Shown in pieces: positions 7,103-8,196 of a stretch of 8,196 bases of DNA. This stretch comes from W11650 sp963545585 (GTDB lineage Bacteria > Bacillota > Clostridia > Lachnospirales > Vallitaleaceae). The DNA lies in contig CAUUKX010000087.1 of the NCBI GenBank assembly GCA_963545585.1, forward strand, positions 1-8,196, given 5' to 3'. Below the pieces are notes generated by a model. That model was not told where the DNA came from and did no database searches. It was given only the letters and a program-made list of their open reading frames with translations. Position 1 is the stretch's first letter; each line of letters starts with the position of its first letter. The translations under genes were made by a program, and so were the position numbers.

Positions 7103-7554
7103 TGAGTTTCCTCCTTTTTTATTTCCGCCCACATGATTAAAGCATCTTCCGTCGGCTTTCGATAATAATCTTTCCGCATGCCGGCAATTTGAAAACCATT
7201 TTTTTGATACACAGCAATCGCCGCTGCATTACTTTTTCTGACTTCCAAAGTCATAGCTGTTATGCCCATTTGCTCGGCCTTTTCCTTTAAAAAAGATACC
7301 AATTTTTGTCCCCGCCCCTGCCCCCGGGCTGACTGGCTGAACGCAATATTGGTAATATTTCCGTCAGTCAGGATTTTCCAAAATCCGGCATACCCCACCG
7401 GCTCGTTATCTTCTATCCAGACATAATAAAAGGTATCAGGGTTATTCAGTTCATTTTCAAAGGCAGCCGCACTCCACGGCAAAGAAAAACTTTCTTTTTC
7501 AATCCTCAGTACGGCTTCTATGTCGGACAAACACATTTCTCTGATTTCTTCCAT
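7099..7554 (-). CDS. rimI: RimI-type ribosomal protein N-alpha-acetyltransferase
   Basis: This 151-residue GNAT-family protein transfers acetyl from acetyl-CoA to a protein N-terminus; in E. coli RimI acts on ribosomal protein S18, though the clostridial target is unproven. The N-terminal family signature ESFSLPWSAAAFENEL lies at residues 21-36. The acetyl-CoA pyrophosphate-binding motif A, RGQGRG, is at 77-82. LEVR at 103-106 contains E104, which aligns with the proposed general base of RimI, and Y116 in AVYQKNGF matches the proposed general acid. Length is normal for the family (about 145-160). The ATG at 7554 is preceded by AAAGG with an 8-base spacer, and this site overlaps the tsaB stop. 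Its own TGA overlaps the tkt start as ATGA. Position directly after tsaB is the standard arrangement in many Bacillota and favours RimI over other GNATs. Confidence 0.93.
   Translation of the reverse strand: MEEIREMCLSDIEAVLRIEKESFSLPWSAAAFENELNNPDTFYYVWIEDNEPVGYAGFWKILTDGNITNIAFSQSARGQGRGQKLVSFLKEKAEQMGITAMTLEVRKSNAAAIAVYQKNGFQIAGMRKDYYRKPTEDALIMWAEIKKEETQ
7110..7115 (-). promoter_or_regulatory. Shine-Dalgarno site deciding the tkt start
   Basis: On the minus strand the sequence reads AGGAGG, a full anti-SD match, 7 bases before ATG 7102. It lies inside the last codons of rimI. It rules out the in-frame ATG at 7132, whose predicted extension would read GNKKGGNS across this site. Ribosomes finishing rimI at the ATGA junction can reinitiate here. 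Confidence 0.85.
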
Positions 7555-7565
7555 TTTACTTGCCT

Positions 7566-8196
7566 TTACTCACCGCATTCTCTTTCCGCCTGCGTCTTTT
7601 TCAAATAGACCGGTACAAGCTGACTGCCGGCAATGCTCTCTCCGCCCCGCAGCTTTTGTTCGCCCAAAAGAGCAATACTGGCTGCTGACAACTGATGCCG
7701 CCGTCTGTCCGGAATAAAAAGAGACTGCGCCTTCAATTGCGTTTTCAATTCCTGCTCAAACTGAAAAAAACCGTCCCCTGCGAGGGCAACTGCCTGCTCC
7801 GATGCCTGCACCTCTTTGATTCGGGCAATCACTTCCGTAAGCAGCAAAACCTGCGGCACTTCTCTCTCGGTCAGCCGTCCGGCTTCGGCCTGATACTGCG
7901 CATAATATAGTTCTTGACTTCTGGCAAACAGCAGCGTAAAAATCCGTCCCTGAAAATCAGCCAGATTATTGGCCAGTCCTTCTAAGGCTGACACCGGCAC
8001 AACCGGTTTTCCCGAAGGCAAAGCCAAGCCCTTGGCCGTAGCAATCCCAATCCGCAAGCCGGTATAAGAACCGGGGCCTGCCGACACCGCAATTGCATCA
8101 ATTTCCGCCAGCGTAAATCCTCCGAGGGTCAGCATACTGTCCAGCAAAGGCAAAAAAGTTTGAGAATGTGTCAGCCCTATATTTAATGTAAATTCT
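7566..8196 (-). CDS. tsaB: TsaB, tRNA t6A biosynthesis scaffold protein (partial, N-terminus beyond window)
   Basis: TsaB is the non-catalytic partner of TsaD in bacterial N6-threonylcarbamoyladenosine (t6A) synthesis at position 37 of ANN-decoding tRNAs; it dimerises with TsaD and bridges to TsaE in the cytoplasm. The frame is open to the window edge: 209 residues are visible, beginning EFTLNIGLTHSQ, and roughly the first 30 of about 240 are missing. The ASKHA-fold signature AGPGSYTGLRIG follows about 40 residues in. The C-terminus carries LVPVYLKKTQAE, matching the family's closing P-x-YL-(R/K)-x3-AE motif. A TTG at 8153 could be taken as a start, but the sequence upstream is recognisably TsaB, so it is internal. 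It ends in TAA, and rimI starts 11 bases later with its Shine-Dalgarno overlapping that stop codon. The adjacent rimI and the in-window tsaD support the assignment. Confidence 0.95.
   Translation of the reverse strand, partial: EFTLNIGLTHSQTFLPLLDSMLTLGGFTLAEIDAIAVSAGPGSYTGLRIGIATAKGLALPSGKPVVPVSALEGLANNLADFQGRIFTLLFARSQELYYAQYQAEAGRLTEREVPQVLLLTEVIARIKEVQASEQAVALAGDGFFQFEQELKTQLKAQSLFIPDRRRHQLSAASIALLGEQKLRGGESIAGSQLVPVYLKKTQAERECGE

Noticed and set aside
7103..7132. Ten-codon N-terminal extension of transketolase
   Set aside because: The extension encodes the AGGAGG ribosome binding site used by ATG 7102 and adds residues not found in transketolases.
8151..8153. TTG codon as the start of tsaB
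   Set aside because: The upstream in-frame sequence (NIGLTHSQTF) is typical of TsaB before this point, so the gene continues past the window edge.
1..8196. Defence system, CRISPR array, prophage or transposon
   Set aside because: I found no spaced identical repeats, transposase, integrase, terminal inverted repeats or nuclease/toxin genes; coding style appears uniform throughout.

Overview
All eight genes lie on the minus strand, tightly packed, most with a clear Shine-Dalgarno sequence. The protein sequences (RNase Z, TsaB/RimI/TsaD, transketolase) and the strong AGGAGG-type ribosome binding sites suggest a Gram-positive anaerobe of the Bacillota, most likely class Clostridia (Lachnospiraceae-like). 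This is a judgement from sequence style, not from a database search. I see no tRNA, rRNA, CRISPR array, insertion sequence, phage gene or other sign of recent transfer. Every plus-strand open frame looks like a shadow of a minus-strand gene.

In the direction of transcription (high to low coordinates) the window starts inside tsaB (8196-7566, N-terminus outside). rimI (7554-7099) and a complete transketolase gene (7102-5117) follow, the latter joined to rimI by an ATGA overlap. RNase Z, rnz (5103-4198), comes 13 bases later. This block reads as one operon: tRNA t6A modification and N-terminal acetylation, then central carbon metabolism and tRNA 3'-end maturation.

A 131-base gap (4067-4197) holds two near-identical 16-base elements spaced 22 bases apart. 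It precedes a second unit: a membrane-anchored protein of unknown function (4066-3458) and tsaD (3433-2417). The t6A genes tsaB and tsaD, often neighbours through rimI, are thus separated here by tkt, rnz and the unknown gene.

A second gap (2301-2416), with hairpin-forming repeats, leads to a third unit: a DUF1538 membrane protein made of two fused repeats (2300-834, TTG start), overlapping by ATGA with a protein of two tandem PII-like domains (837-157). This pair is the least characterised and most interesting part of the window. It looks like a membrane transporter, possibly a cation/proton antiporter, with a dedicated soluble PII-type regulator, both partners internally duplicated. The last 156 bases hold no gene; the downstream gene lies outside the window.
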